DNA of 64,000 nucleotides from Branchiostoma floridae (GCF_000003815.2 NC_049984.1:7860604-7924603); one strand, 5' to 3'. Positions 24,905 through 43,300 are shown, counted from the first letter of the stretch. Notes: a model not told the origin generated them from the letters alone. Made by a program: numbers and translations.

Positions 24905-27900
24905 GGCATTGTCTTCACAAGGCTGTACACACTCTACTCCTCCTATTCACAAATCTGATCAAGTCCTGATCCAACAGCTGTGAGGATCTGCTGTGAAGTT
25001 TTCTGGGTATGTTGGAGACTTGCTGGCTACACCTGGCAGAAAAGAAAATATACAAGGTGGTTTTGTAGGGTTGTTAAACTAATAATCTAAAGGTCTTGGG
25101 TTTGGATCTCTGGCAGGCCCCAATGTTGTACCTTTTGTAGTCATTTCCTCACTTCACTGAGAGGAAAAATGCTAAATGGTTGGGGATGTCCACTCAGATG
25201 AGATGTAAACCTGGAGGTCCAGTGCTTGAGGAGGAAAGCCGTACGTTAGAGATCACACAACACAAATAAGAAACGAGTAGCAGGCCTTTAACCCAGTGTG
25301 GGTGGATCAAACCTTACAGTCCAGTTTTACGCACCAATCTTTTCGTCTTAGGCAGAGGTCTTTTCCTGCTAACTTAACCGGTTATGCGAAACAAACAAAT
25401 ATTGATCGCCTTATATGGATTTAAAACTAGGAGACAACACAAGAAAGGATTGACATACGACAGCATGTACTGTTCACACGGAGAAGTTAAAGGCAAATAG
25501 GCCTATTGTCAGCTTAGCCTGAAGTACCTTAAAGCTTATTTACAACAGTAATACTAGATGGAACGTAGCAACTAGGGCAGAACTACGTCAGCACTAGACT
25601 ATGTGATTTCACCCAGGGGTTTTTATGTTTGTCTCATTACATTTCTGGTCACGACCATCCACTAACATTGCACTTTTACTAAATTACTTCTACTACATGC
25701 TCGGGTGGGCACAGTTTGGATGAGGGAGGGAACCTGATTTGTATTATATTCAATGCAACTAAAATAAAGGTCTGTTTGGGAAGAAAGAATACTAGTAACA
25801 CGCAACAAAAAGAATCTTAATGTTATAACATGACTGGGCAAGATTTGGACAAAGTAAAAAAAAAAGGAAAAAGATATCCCAAAGATGTCAGCTAAATGAG
25901 GGTTTCCAAGCCATTTTCTTTGAGGCATAGCTTGAGCACTTCTAATTACTGTTGATCGTAGCCAGACAAGGGCCTGCTTCAATTCAATGTTAAGTGTTGG
26001 TGGAATATTCTTCGTGAATAACAATAAGTGACTACGCACATTATTTCTTACCCTGAATTCATTGTTACGTATTAGGCCACAGCAAGTAAATTTTATGGAT
26101 GACATCCTCTGTAGACTCCAAATCTAATCAGAGAGCAAAAAAACAATGTTGGGCAAAAATTCCTAAATAGTTAGATTTTCAAAACGGACGACATACATGT
26201 TATTACAAGAATTGAAGGGACAAATCAGGGCCATGGAATCACAGCCAACAAGTCTATTATTTCTGTATTCAAGATATACAAAAAGTGACACTAGTGCATT
26301 AGACTGCATTGCTTATCACAGTCATGGCTACCACGTTGGTCCCACTTTTATTATTGAACTAGTTTCACTTGTACAACTATGGTCATGGCTACATGTTCCT
26401 CACTTGTGTTACTTAGATACAAGTACAGTGAAGGCTACCAAGCTGGTGTGTTATGCCGAAGGGCGGTTACAGATACAGCTACAGATACAGATACCACATG
26501 ATATATTTTTCCATCTTGTTACTTATTCATAATGTTAACCATCTCTGGGGAAATTTTTTCCCTAAATCAGAAAAAAATTAAGGATCACGCTGGTGTCATA
26601 TAAAAAACTTACTTGCTGTGGCCTTATTGATACAACAATTATAGTCCAACGCCAAATTGTACCAAATTCACAGCAAAGTGCCCTGTTGTTTAAGTGCTTA
26701 CAGCCATGAATAAAATGGAATAATCTAATGAACTTATCCAAAAAACTTTTTCAAGAAAAAATCAATTCTGAGTCATTCCTCCTGAATTTACCATTAAGCA
26801 CTGCCTTGATTCCCCCATGTAGGCCCTCTTAATGGATGAATCCCTCTACGTAGATGTAGCAGAGGGCTGGCAAGGTTAATGTTCAGCATTCTCAGTTTTT
26901 GACGACAGCATGTTTCACCTGTTATGCCTGGACTGCATGATGACAATGGATAAAGCAGAATTTATCATTAAGCATTGCGAGGATCCCCCCAAGCAGACCC
27001 TCCTGCAAAGCTATATAGCAGGATACAGTCCACTACACTCATTGGTACATATGAATTTACACTGGTGGATTAAATGGCAGCCTTGAATTGATCCTCAGAA
27101 GAATTGTATTGACAAGAATTGGTCTGGCAAGTGAGAAGACATGTTTTTATAAAGTTTTTTTTTCTTTTTTGACTCAATGGTCACCAAGTAACAAAACCCG
27201 AAGGCCACTGCAAGGTTACGGGGAATATAAATAAGACTGAGCCAGCATCCCTTCCTCCTGAGTCATGAGTGTGACCAGTACTTATCTGCTCAGTAAATGC
27301 ATGCCTCATTTTTCTTATGCGAGGCTTAGCAAGCTATTTTGTGTCACCAATCGCTGTTAATCAAAGCTAGCCCACTCTTATTCCTCATCAAGTATTGTTG
27401 GCAAATCATCCTTTATGCTCTTTTATACAGTTGAGTTTTTCAGCCAGGTAGGAACTCCAGTTTCAAGTTTGCGCTGCTCCTCGGTAGGCTACTTTTTAGC
27501 ATGACGTAGGAGGGCGATGTATGACATTCTGAATTAATTCAATTAAAGTGCAACTGGCAAATTCAATGTACATGTAAATTACGTAATCAATCGCAAGATT
27601 GCCCGAAAGTCATAACAGAGCATCCAGTTGCTCACGACTAGTTTTGCCAGATGCCTCATGAATACAATATGGAGCAATCCAATTACATTGTTACCTAAAT
27701 TGTTTGCAGTGACAAGTCAAATTAACGTTAACCTCCTGACGTTAACCAGTCCTCCTGAATTTTTCATTCAATATTGCCTTCTCTTTTGAATTTACCATTG
27801 ATAAGCATTGCCAGAATCACCCATGCAGACCCTCTTCAAACAACTGGCACAATTGGAGCTTTCAAAATTCAAAACATATCTTGTATGATATCATAATTGC

Positions 27901-28510
27901 CTACTACTGGTATTGCCTACACTACTGGTATTGGAATCACACGAGCAGACATTGCAAATCATATTTTCAATTATGAATAATCAAAAACTACAATCTCCTT
28001 TCATGAGCATGACAAGACACACGGTGTTCCTTTTATCTCTGGGGTTTACGTAAAAAGGCACTGGTACAGGCACGGCATGGCAACCTTTTCCGTTACACTA
28101 GTATATTATTGATATTACATGAAAAATAATATCATAATTTCTTCTGCTACTAGTATATTTTTCAACCTATTCGACCAAAGTGGTTTTATATCCTTGCTTC
28201 GACGGATTCATAATCTGGGCACGATTTTGTAATTGTCTTTGATAGCAGTTGCAGTTATGATTTAAACGTCGTTTACCTTTTCCAAGGTCTACGATCTGTT
28301 GTCTCGTGTGAAGCCAGCGTGTGCACCCTTCTGCCTGCGTATCCGTGTTTCGAGCCACGCACCTGTTACCGTAAGCTGTGCACCTGTAGCTGTCCTGATT
28401 TCACCTGCATCACCTGCCCATGTCGCGCACCTTTCTGTGTCATTCTGAGAAACAATAACAAACCGCACCCGACCTGATACCTGGACAGACTATTCCACTT
28501 TCACTGGATA
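24905..28510. other. Divergent intergenic region between the NWD gene and TEX9
   Basis: The two genes point away from each other, so both promoters must lie here. The NWD start is preceded on the minus strand by an overlapping out-of-frame ATG (cat at 24907-24909). Near 25080-25270 is a sequence with a tRNA B-box-like GGGTTTGGATCTC, probably a degenerate SINE. Three copies of a 45-bp motif (ATTAAGCATTGC ... GCAGACCCTC) occur at about 26785-26832, 26958-27003 and 27790-27833. No coding exon was recognised. Confidence 0.5.
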
Positions 28511-28511
28511 G
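28450..28511 (+). other. TEX9: Probable 5'UTR exon of TEX9 (donor end)
   Basis: GGATAG followed by GTAAGG at 28506-28517 is a good donor. The TEX9 start exon opens directly at an acceptor (TTCTGCTGCCTTCAG, ending at 29073) with ATG as the first bases of the exon. An upstream non-coding exon is therefore required, and this is the best donor nearby. Its 5' limit is not visible, so the start given is nominal. Confidence 0.45.
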
Positions 28512-29073
28512 GTAAGGAGATTAGATTTTCAAAAACTTTCACTTATGTAATCTAAATGCATAGATATCCTATATAGAATATTTGTATCAATTATTTCAGT
28601 ACTATATTGCCATATAGCTACGAATCCATGTAAATTAATACTATATTGCAAATATTATTACAACCTATTTTTACCCTCAAATAAAGTGTAATATTCGCAG
28701 CTGCGCATCGGCGTGTTTGAACGACCTTTGACCTGAGCGGGATTCTTCAGGACCTTCAAAGTTGTTTGTTTTTTTCTCCCCCAAATTTGACATTTTCCTC
28801 GGATCTAGGTGACTATTTCTGCCTTTGAAAGGTAAACATTTAAATGTTTGTCTCTAAGACCCGATCCAATTATGATTGTGTTATATAACAGCGATGATAG
28901 CGATGTTTTTGTGTACGATATTTTCTGTTTGTTGGGGGAGGGGGGTGTTGTTTCCAAGGGATACTTGGACACTTGGCAATACCTGCTTTGTTAATCCATT
29001 TACTAGCTAACACGAATGACTAGGTAACAACTCAAATTTTGAAAAAGACGTTGTATATTTCTGCTGCCTTCAG

Positions 29074-34077
<5,004 letters not shown>

Positions 34078-34095
34078 ATTCAGATGATGTAGTAA

Positions 34096-34437
34096 AATAT
34101 AAAATTGGACCAACTTACGTGCAGGACAATTGTGATTGTCTCTCCTCCATGAAGCTGTGGTGATACCTAGCATTCCTCTGGCAGGCAGGCACACGCGTCC
34201 TAGCTGTTCACAGCCATATCGGAAGTGAAAAGAGACTCCTCCCACTTCCGCCTGTGGCTGTGCTCCCGTGAAACCCCAGTTACTTTGAATCCAGCTGCAG
34301 TACTGGCCGAAGAACTTAGGGTGGGCATATACCAATGCAGAACCTGCAACACAAAGATAGGGCGGGTATGACCACGGCTTCAATGGAGGAGAGACAATCA
34401 CAATTGTCCTGCACGTAAGTTGGTCCAATTTTATATT
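34096..34437. mobile_element. Short inverted-repeat element in the TEX9 3'UTR
   Basis: Arms of about 70 bp (34096-34165 and about 34367-34437) are near-perfect inverted repeats, beginning AATATAAAATTGGACC and containing ATTGTCTCTCCTCC. The interior includes a block at about 34165-34290 that recurs in inverted orientation next to the right end of the following element (38815-38920). It starts 19 bp after the TEX9 stop codon. No clear target duplication was found. Confidence 0.65.
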
Positions 34438-37400
34438 GTCTCTCTCCATTTCCGCCGTGGTCATACCTAGCATGACTTCATAGCAGAGGCCAGTACTGAT
34501 TAACCAGAGAGACAAAAAGAAATTGTTGCAGAACATTCCAAATGTCAAAACAAAAGCCCAGTTAGCTGCCTTCATCATTACTTTAGACAGAACCCTGGCT
34601 GTGTAGGCAGTAGAGGTCGGAGCCCCCTAAAAAAGTGTCCTGTGAAAAGAAACATTGGATCCAAATCTGCTAGATGCAGATAGAAAACTGCACAGCATTC
34701 CAGAGCTGAGAAGCTCGCAGAACAAGCCATGTCTGAAAAGAACGGAATATTCATATTCTATGAAAAAGAGCTTGCAAACACAAGGCATAACACCTTTAAT
34801 TAATAGCCCAAAACAAGTACAGGGAATGCTGATTGGCGAAGACCTTGTTGGTCATTTACTTGTATATGGAAAAACCATAACTCAAGTGTGAAAAACAGGT
34901 CGTTCGATCCATTTTGGTGAAGACGAAGACGTTCTATTCGCATCTGAAAATGCCAAATGTTGGACTCTTCCTACCGAGTCTCAGCATGGAGTCTCAGCAT
35001 GGGATCTGGAAGAGAACTATTTCAGGCGAGCACCTGTGGAGCAAATTCAACGCCACAGGAAAGCACCAGCCTGACACGCTTGGTCAGAGGAGAATTCAAA
35101 TGAATATAAAATGTGTACTCTCGTGCTGGGTACCACCTGATTCATTCAAAAAGAAAAAAGATGAAAAGGAGGAATAAATCGACTCAATTTTACTCAAATC
35201 TTCATAACAGAGACAGAAGTCCTATAAAACTTTCTCTGGCAAGAAAGTAAATAACGTTATAACACATAAACCGCCCTGACCTGTGGGCAAGGAACTGGGC
35301 AAACCGTCAAAGGTTGCTATGGGAACGTGCTGTAGAAACGATCCGGGAAGATCGAAGCACACGCCTGTAAGAAAAACACCGGAATCCTTGTGAAGTAACG
35401 CGTGAATACGGAACGACCCGAAACTCTGTGAAGCCGCCTACCGTTTCCAGCAAGAGCGGTAAGTATAACTGGCCGGCTGAGTACCTGAAATGAACGCACC
35501 AATCATTAACGGTTAATGCCGTAACAAAAAGTACTCGTCCCACTGTGTGGGTGAACAAGAAAGCCCATGGCTAAGAGTGCAAAATCGAAACACGTTCGAA
35601 TGCTGTAAAAGTCGTCGGAGATGACCGGGCGGTACCGTACAAGGTAACGAACACGCTAACTCGAAAGCCGAGTATGGATGCGCTACTACGGAAGCGCTAA
35701 AATCCCGTCTGCACAGACGAAAACCGAAACTGACGGCTGGCGTAGCCCACATCAGAAAAACTACAACGGTATACAAAAAACCATGGAAGTAACCCGGGTA
35801 AAAAAGACAAAGGCTCGATGAAACAACGCGGCAAAGACAATGTGTTGCACGTCAGAAGACGAGTCACTCAAGTGCGAGAGACGCCATATTAAAAATACAC
35901 GCAAAGTCTGACCTAAAAACAGCGCCATGTAGCGATTGTCGCATGAACTACAATGGACATGTAACATACGCGTTGACGGCAGACGAATGTGATGTGGTCA
36001 GGATGAGCTAAGCTTGAACTTGGAACCCGACGGACGAACAAGAGATGCTTGAACAAGGCCTATTTGAAAGGCAGCCTATCTAGTCCGTCGAGAAAAGAAT
36101 GTACCACAAAGGTCTTTCATTCATACACTCATAAGGCACACGGCTTGTGATGACAAAGGTAAAAAGATTAACACGTAAACAGCTGATGGCGAAGTCCGAC
36201 CTAACACCACGTTCCAAAGCGGCCACCGCCGTAGCGGTAAAATATTCAAAAGGTAAAATATTCAAAGAAGCGTGAGACTTCCTAACACCCGAGGTCAACG
36301 CCTGGCTAGCCTACAAAAAAACGGCGAAAATGCGCGTCTAAAAGACCCGAAAACAAATCGAAAACTGGTACGCGAGAGCGAAAACAATCGAAAACATACA
36401 TCAGCGAAAAGAAACTCAAGTAATATACCAAGTAACGAAAACCGCGAAGACCTAAAATGGTCAGACAACTCTGAAACAGCGGAAGCTGCTTGATCAGCTT
36501 GAAACAGAAAAACCAAGGAGCTTTTAAGAAAAGTCGAACACGATGGCGATCAACGCTAACGTAGCCACGAAAATTTTACATGACAGTGACGACGAGTGAC
36601 CCGAACGAGAAATATTACGGAAAATGCGCTCAACGATCCATTCCAATACATTTGCATAAAAATGCTAAGCAACTGGCGATCTAAGCCAAGTAGTAACAGC
36701 AAATTTTGCATAACAGTCAACAATAAACAGCGGAGCGAAAACAATGGGTTTAACAAACCCTCATTTACCTCTAAAGAGGCTTAGCATGGCTCCATACTGG
36801 AAGTACTGGCAGTAAAACAATGAAAACCACATAACTTTACTGCATAAACTCTCCCCATGGAGAAACATTTTTCCAACCCTACCTGGCACAATCATGAACG
36901 TACTATAACGTTCTCAGTAAACAAAGAATCAACAACTCAAGAATTTGAGAAAATTCATGAACGGTATGAAACGGATTACTTTAAAAACTTGGCAGAGACG
37001 TCGCTACGAGACTGCCAGCGTGAGAAAAATCCTCGCCAAAAGGCACTGGGTGCCTCCTACGGTCATTTTGACCTTGTTAGACGGGATTGAAGTATTAAAA
37101 AACACCGCAAAAAGTCATTTGGGCGAGTATAACACGCACCACGAAAGTGAACAAAAACATACCTCAGCTTGACGCCTATGGTTAGGCACGTTGCTATAGT
37201 CCTGAATTGGACTTTCCAATTCCACTCACCTGCAGCATGGCTTGGAATACACTTACCTACCATCGCTGCATTCGGTGCTTGTGTCCGCTCAGCGGAAGGC
37301 GCCCTGGAACCGTAGACGATTGCGGCGCCAGTCAGGATGATTCTATGTGGCCTAGGCCTGCAGTCTCCAGCAGCATGGCTCATAAACGGCCCTGCGTACG

Positions 37401-38964
37401 TCTTGATGGCGGTCTGCCAGCTGAGCAAGAAACGACGGCTGATACTAGTCACACTCCCGGTCTGCATGCCGGCTGTGTGAGAATCGTCGGGCTCCGAAAA
37501 GGCCGCACTACATCTCAGATACATTCTCGTGTCCGCTGACACCTGATAGTGATACATGCTGCTGTGACCCATGACCAAATTCCGAGGAAGACTGGTTGGA
37601 ATGGGTTCTCTGCTGTTGTGTCCCAAAGGTGTCACATGGTGCACCATTATTGTGTTGGCAGCACATCCGCGCTACCCTGCCGAAGTGGGCTCGGTGGAAC
37701 TGCAAACGTCTCCGCCCAGGCAGGAATGTGGTGCGAGCGTAGCTCACCTGAAACACTTTCATAGCAATGTATGCACGTGGATTGGGACACAGCATTTAAA
37801 CACTTTCAATATAGTGACGACAAAACAGCACTCAGCTTCTGTGCATATGTCGCTCGAGGAACGAGCAAAAACACCCTGACGTGAAACTAATTTGAACAAT
37901 GACCAGGACTCAAACGAGCTTGCTCACCTGGTAATGAAGGATAATGAATCATAGACACTCCGTGACTACTCAAATACCCATCTGCTTCCTGGCTCCGTGT
38001 CGGTAAACGAGCCCCGGTCTCCCGCGTGACAGGCGAGGATACTCGCCACTATACAAACACGGAAGTGGAGCTGCTCAAGTAAAAAAAAAAAAACTGCGGG
38101 AAATTTCCGTAAACACATATCGGTTACAAGACGGGGCGTAGTGAGGACTACGCGCGGCGACAGTATGCCGCGGAAACAAACTTACCTGATAAAAGGCGGA
38201 AGGGCCCGCGGGCGGTTGGAACATGCTGCCGAAGCGGTCGAGGAGACGAAGCCTAGACGTCGCTGTAAACAAACCGCTGAAAACTACTACGAATACCCGA
38301 AAAAACGCGGACACGGTTCGACATGTTGGTGAACGATGACTCTCTGAGCGACGTGCCGCTCTCCTATTAAACCGCCGCGGGAAACTCTGCCGAAAAACGG
38401 TCGGTCAACCGCACGTCAATATTAGCATGGGAGGATGCTGGTCATTCCACTCCTGCGGAGCCACGGGTGTCCGCCCACCTAGTAGTAGCTCGTTTTGCTG
38501 GCTACTCTCCGGAAACAAAGAGACTCGCACAACGCCAACAAGCGCTCAGCTTCCGTCGAAGATTCCAGGGGCGAGGGGGCGGATGCGTGCCTGGACATGT
38601 TGCCCGTCACACGTGTCGGAGCTGCGTAAGATTTGACGCGACCAAACCTCCTCACGCACGAAAAAAAAAACACTTCCCAGAAGTGTACTAGCAAAGAAAC
38701 TAAGAACTTAGAGGCTAGACATGTCTATTAACACTCAAACGAAACTTGTAATAGAAGTAAACGCGAAAAAACGCGGAGCTAGAAACGCGTGTGTGTAACC
38801 TGCGTAGCGAGAAAAAGAACTGGGGTTTCACGGGAGCACAGCCACAGGCGGAAGTGGGAGGAGTCTCTTTTCACTTCCGGTATGGCTGTGAAGAGCTAGG
38901 ACGTGTGTGCCTGCCAGCCAGAGGCATGCTAGGTATGACCACGGCGGAAATGGAGAGAGACAAT
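34435..38964. mobile_element. 4.5-kb DNA transposon-like element with perfect 40-bp TIRs
   Basis: The left end 34435-34474 (starting ATTGTCTCTCTCCATTTCCG) and the right end 38925-38964 are exact inverted repeats over 40 bp. The interior is unlike the surroundings: CpG-rich and, over about 35200-37200, A-rich on the plus strand, with no frame longer than about 200 codons. No transposase motif was recognised. Several strong donor-like sites lie on the minus strand (for example CAG|GTAAGT near 38180, after a short frame ending GPSAFYQ), so a decayed or intron-rich gene on that strand cannot be excluded. No target duplication is obvious, so the superfamily is unknown. Confidence 0.7.
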
Positions 38965-39084
38965 CTGTACTGTATGTACATATACAAAATGTAGAAAGAT
39001 TTGAAAAACTTGTAAATGGGGTAGTCTGTTGTTTTGTTTGTGTTATTGCACGTTGTAATTCCAACATCCCAACAGTTGCCTTTG

Positions 39085-39090
39085 AATAAA
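39085..39090 (+). terminator. TEX9: TEX9 polyadenylation signal AATAAA
   Basis: TTTGAATAAAGCTG lies about 120 bp beyond the right TIR of the inserted element and is the first canonical signal in unique-looking 3' sequence after the TEX9 stop. A second AATAAA is at 39242-39247. The distance from the stop (about 5 kb) is explained by the inserted elements. Confidence 0.5.
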
Positions 39091-39289
39091 GCTGCTGCAG
39101 GTATATATTTTGTAGAAATGTCTGGGTTCATTAAATGATACTTACTATGTTGAATGTAATCAAGAACAGTTGTATTAAAGAGCAATTGGTGGCATAAGTG
39201 CTTTAACAAGCTACATGGCTGAGGAACCTGGTATGGACAACAATAAAAACCAATACACAGAAATACATAATATGATAGATACAAAATCA

Positions 39290-39295
39290 TTTATT
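39290..39295 (-). terminator. KIF15: KIF15 polyadenylation signal (AATAAA on the minus strand)
   Basis: TTTATT on the plus strand, about 1 kb past the KIF15 stop codon. With TEX9 signals at 39085 and 39242 on the other strand, the two convergent transcripts would end within about 200 bp of each other or overlap. The 39296-40300 interval would be KIF15 3'UTR; no other feature was seen in it. Confidence 0.4.
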
Positions 39296-40300
39296 GCTTA
39301 CAATGTCTTCAAATACACAAAGCTTGCAAACTTGTGACTTCACAAATGATAAATCTAAACACTAACACTGATGATTAATAACAAAAATTCAAAGCAAGTT
39401 AATGACATTCAGTATCATCACATTTATTCTATGCTTAAAATACTAATTTCACTAACTAATCCGCACTAAAATGGCCACAAAGGGTGCAGTGACCAACAAA
39501 GCCTTCTGTAAAGTAGACATAATTAGCACCATTGACATTCATTTTTCTGGACAGCATAAAAAGTTGTAAGACTAAGAATTGACTTTAAAATCAATGGTTA
39601 TTGAGACAAGATAGTGTCTAAAATTCCTGAGAGATTTAAGTGAAAGTTTGGTATGCAAAACCTGATAGGAGAGAACAAAACAAGACATAGCACTAGTATA
39701 GGGAAGGACAGAACAATTTGGATACTAATGATTCTAACTACATTCATGTTATTGTTTCTACATGTGTGAAGGGTATTATTCTAGTATGTTGTCAAGTGAG
39801 GTTGTCTTCAGTTTCAAGGCTAGATTTCATTCACTTGAATCAATTGTGATTTCTTTTCTGCAAGTACATGCAAGTAATGTACCCACATTATCCTACAAAA
39901 GCTACAAAGCCTTCATCTCAATATAGAAGATCATACTTGACTTTCACTCTGGCATTGGTACCAGTCATCATCATACTTAAGAACCTACTGACATTTCTCA
40001 CTCCTACACATAGATTATCGTATTACAAAATGTACATTCACGACTGCCCTTCTCTGTGGCACAAATGGGACTTTGAAACAGGATAAAGTCTTGTTTCTAA
40101 TTTGTTTGGCATCACCAAATAGAGACAGAAGGTGACAGGAGACAGGATCAATATATACAAATACATGTACCACCTCTTATAGAGTAGGAGGTAGCCAGTG
40201 TGTTGAGATGTTTGACAGGCCAAGAGAAACGTGGCAGTGAGATCGGTTTATTCAGTAGCTACAGACTTGGACCGTACAGATTGTACCAGAGGTCTGGCTG

Positions 40301-43300
40301 TCATACGATGACATTGTGTGGACCAAGATGGTTGTTCTCCTTGTTATGGGAGTGACTGCTGGCGTCAGCCGACTTGTGCCGGGCACGGCCGCCTTCGGCT
40401 TCTCGCTGACTCAGCAGGTTGTTCTTCTGCCACAGCTGTTTTCTCAGCTTGCTGATTTCCTAGATGGAACATTTATATAGACTTAGTGTTAAAAAATATG
40501 TCACTCTCTAAGGCAAAGCCATCAAATGTCTACATGTATATCAGAATAAGAGAGCACTCAATAAGGCGACAGCAAGTAAATTTTGACATTATCTCTAAAC
40601 TGCAAGAGTTGGACAGGGAGAACAAACTTTGTTGTTTTCCCTGAATTCAAGCAAAAAATCCATATATTCTCATCCATAGAAATTTGCTGTGGCCCAATTC
40701 CACCAAGTGAATCTGTTATTCAAGTAAACTCACCTCCTTGAGTTCATTGTTTTCCTTCTTGATGGCTACATGGAGCTGGATCTTCTGATGAGGGTTCTGA
40801 TGGCCCACCAGTTTGGTGTTCTCCATGGACAACTGCTCACATTTAGCCTCAACCTTCTTCAATTCCTAGTGGAAGATATTACAAAGCTCAAGGAGTAAAT
40901 ATGCTGATAATTCTACTATTCAAGCTGGAGACAGCTCTGGTGTGGATAATCCTGAAAATTTGACTTGTCTGGCAATGCAAAATGCTCTCGTACTGCCCCT
41001 ATTGCCTGGTGCAAAGAAAGCTTTTGTCGCAAAGTTTTGAATAAAAAGGTTGAATATCAAAAGGAAAAATAATCTAAAAGAAAATCTTTACAAGTTGTAA
41101 CTTGACCCACCTTGCTTATCCTGCTCTTTTCCTCCATAATTTCTTCCAGACTTGATCTCAGGGACTCCTTTTCTTCAAAATGTCTCTCCTCTAGGGACTG
41201 CAACCTACAGAACAGATTATACACAAATGGACAATTACAGATACCAGCTTGTCTTGTTAAATTGTCCCATACCAAATCCAGGGCTTTAGCCAGCGTCCGT
41301 TTTTCCGTCAATTGACGGAAATTTGCTGCCTGTGACGGAAAAAAAATTAAACCATTCCGTCAACCTTGACGGAAAAAAATCACGGAGAAAGATATGAAAT
41401 CTCCAGAATTTAAATAAAGTACGGCTATACCACGCCCAAACAACCGAAAAACTGCCGCGAAAACCACGCCAAAAAACCCGCGGGCCGATTTTTCCCAGCG
41501 CACGGCAAGCGCCGGCGTTCCTTATTTGCATTAAAAGAATACACTGGGCGGGTAAATTGACGCGCCATGACCACCGACGCCAGAAGGTCTCAGTTGAAGT
41601 CTGTTATATGCGTTTTTGTTTACTTTTAATGTTAAACAACATGTGCTAACTGTAACATAACAATAAAATGAATTTACATAAAGAACGGGGCCGACTGGCC
41701 CGACTCCGACATACTGCTACGTGATATAAACAACGGCGCGGGAACGGGCCCAACTTGCGCTAGCTGTTACATGACAATAGAATAAAATAAACATCGAGCG
41801 TCTTACGAGCGCAACATATGGGCTAACTGTTACATGACAATAAAATAAAATAAACAACGGGCGTCTTGCGGAAACAACATGCGCTAAGTGTTACATGACA
41901 AAAGACTAAACTGGTCCAACGGGCGCTTGCACTAGCTTGGTAGTTGGTACGTTCCTACGAACTTTCACCCAGAAGATGACGTAGCACTTGTTGTTGCTGG
42001 CGGCCATTTTGTTGCTGGTGCCGATTCCATAATTTTGAGTGAAATTCAGTGAATGTTACGTCGACTAGTGTTGTCCTTTTATGTCGTAAGTACACAAGTA
42101 ACTTTCAATTGACGATATAGGAAACCATTGTGTAGGTTATGAAGTAAAATATTACCTACCTTGACCTACGTTGACAAATTCGTAGCACGACTCGTGAAGT
42201 CCTTTCGCTGACGCTGCCTTCCGATGACCGAGAATATCAAAGACTACGAAGTATGCGAACTAGCTTTGCCATTACCCATTGAAGGAGACGGAGACTAATA
42301 AGTAAAGTTTCTTTTATTATAGGAATTCATCAGGTAGTACATCGTTTTTATTCAATAAACTTTAATCAGGTTTGCTTCAATTCTGTGCGTGTGTGTGTGT
42401 GTTATCATGTTGACGTTGTGAATGGTGACGTTACGGAAGGGCGTGATAATGATCGCACGAGGCAGATATTGTTTTGTTTAAATTTTGTAGTCAATGACGG
42501 AAAATAATAAACGATGACGGAAAAAAATAATTTTCGGAAGGATTTTTCCGTCAATGAAAATTGGGCTGACGGAAAAAAATTTCGAGCTGGCTAAAGCCCT
42601 GACCAAATCACATTATTTTATGGTTCATGAAAATTTTTGTACTGTATGTACGTGATGTACAATTTTCTTCACTGTCTCTACCAACCTGACAAGTTCTTCC
42701 GCCATCATTGCAGTGCTCTCATCCTGCTTGCTCTGTTGTTCCTTTAAATCATCAAGGCTGCAGGGAGGTAATTTCACATCATTAGCAATGAAAACAATAC
42801 AAATGAGAAACTAGCTTCAGTTAAGGACATCCCCTTTCCGACTATCAGCAAGGGTGTGTCAGCCTGAAATACTCTAATATTATAAGCACAAAAATACCAT
42901 TGAGATAAGACCATTGAGATACATGTATTTTAAGGCGATGAGTGCTTCAATAGCTAGAGTTGAAAGTAAAATAAACATTTACTCACTCTTGCTGCAGCTG
43001 CATTGTAAGCTGCACTGACTCTTCCTGTAATAAAAGTAAATGATACATCAGTAATCGCATTGTGCTATGGCCACTCAATATAGATAAATACAATCTAAGA
43101 AGAGCCATCTACCACTGAAATATCAACACAATAGCATGTCCAAAACATAAGATATCAAAACTGGACGTTCTGCTGCAGTGCAGGAGAAAATCACTAAGAG
43201 GCCCATTATCAAACTTAATGTGCGGTTTCCCAAACCCTAGGCTACCTATACACCAAATCTCATTAAGATCCATATTTTTTGGGGATTACAAGGTAGTTTG

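Noticed and set aside
37063-37647. 194-codon minus-strand frame inside the 4.5-kb TIR element as a transposase
   Set aside because: No DDE, zinc-finger or other recognisable motif; Cys, His and Arg content follows the local composition; internal donor-like sites interrupt it.
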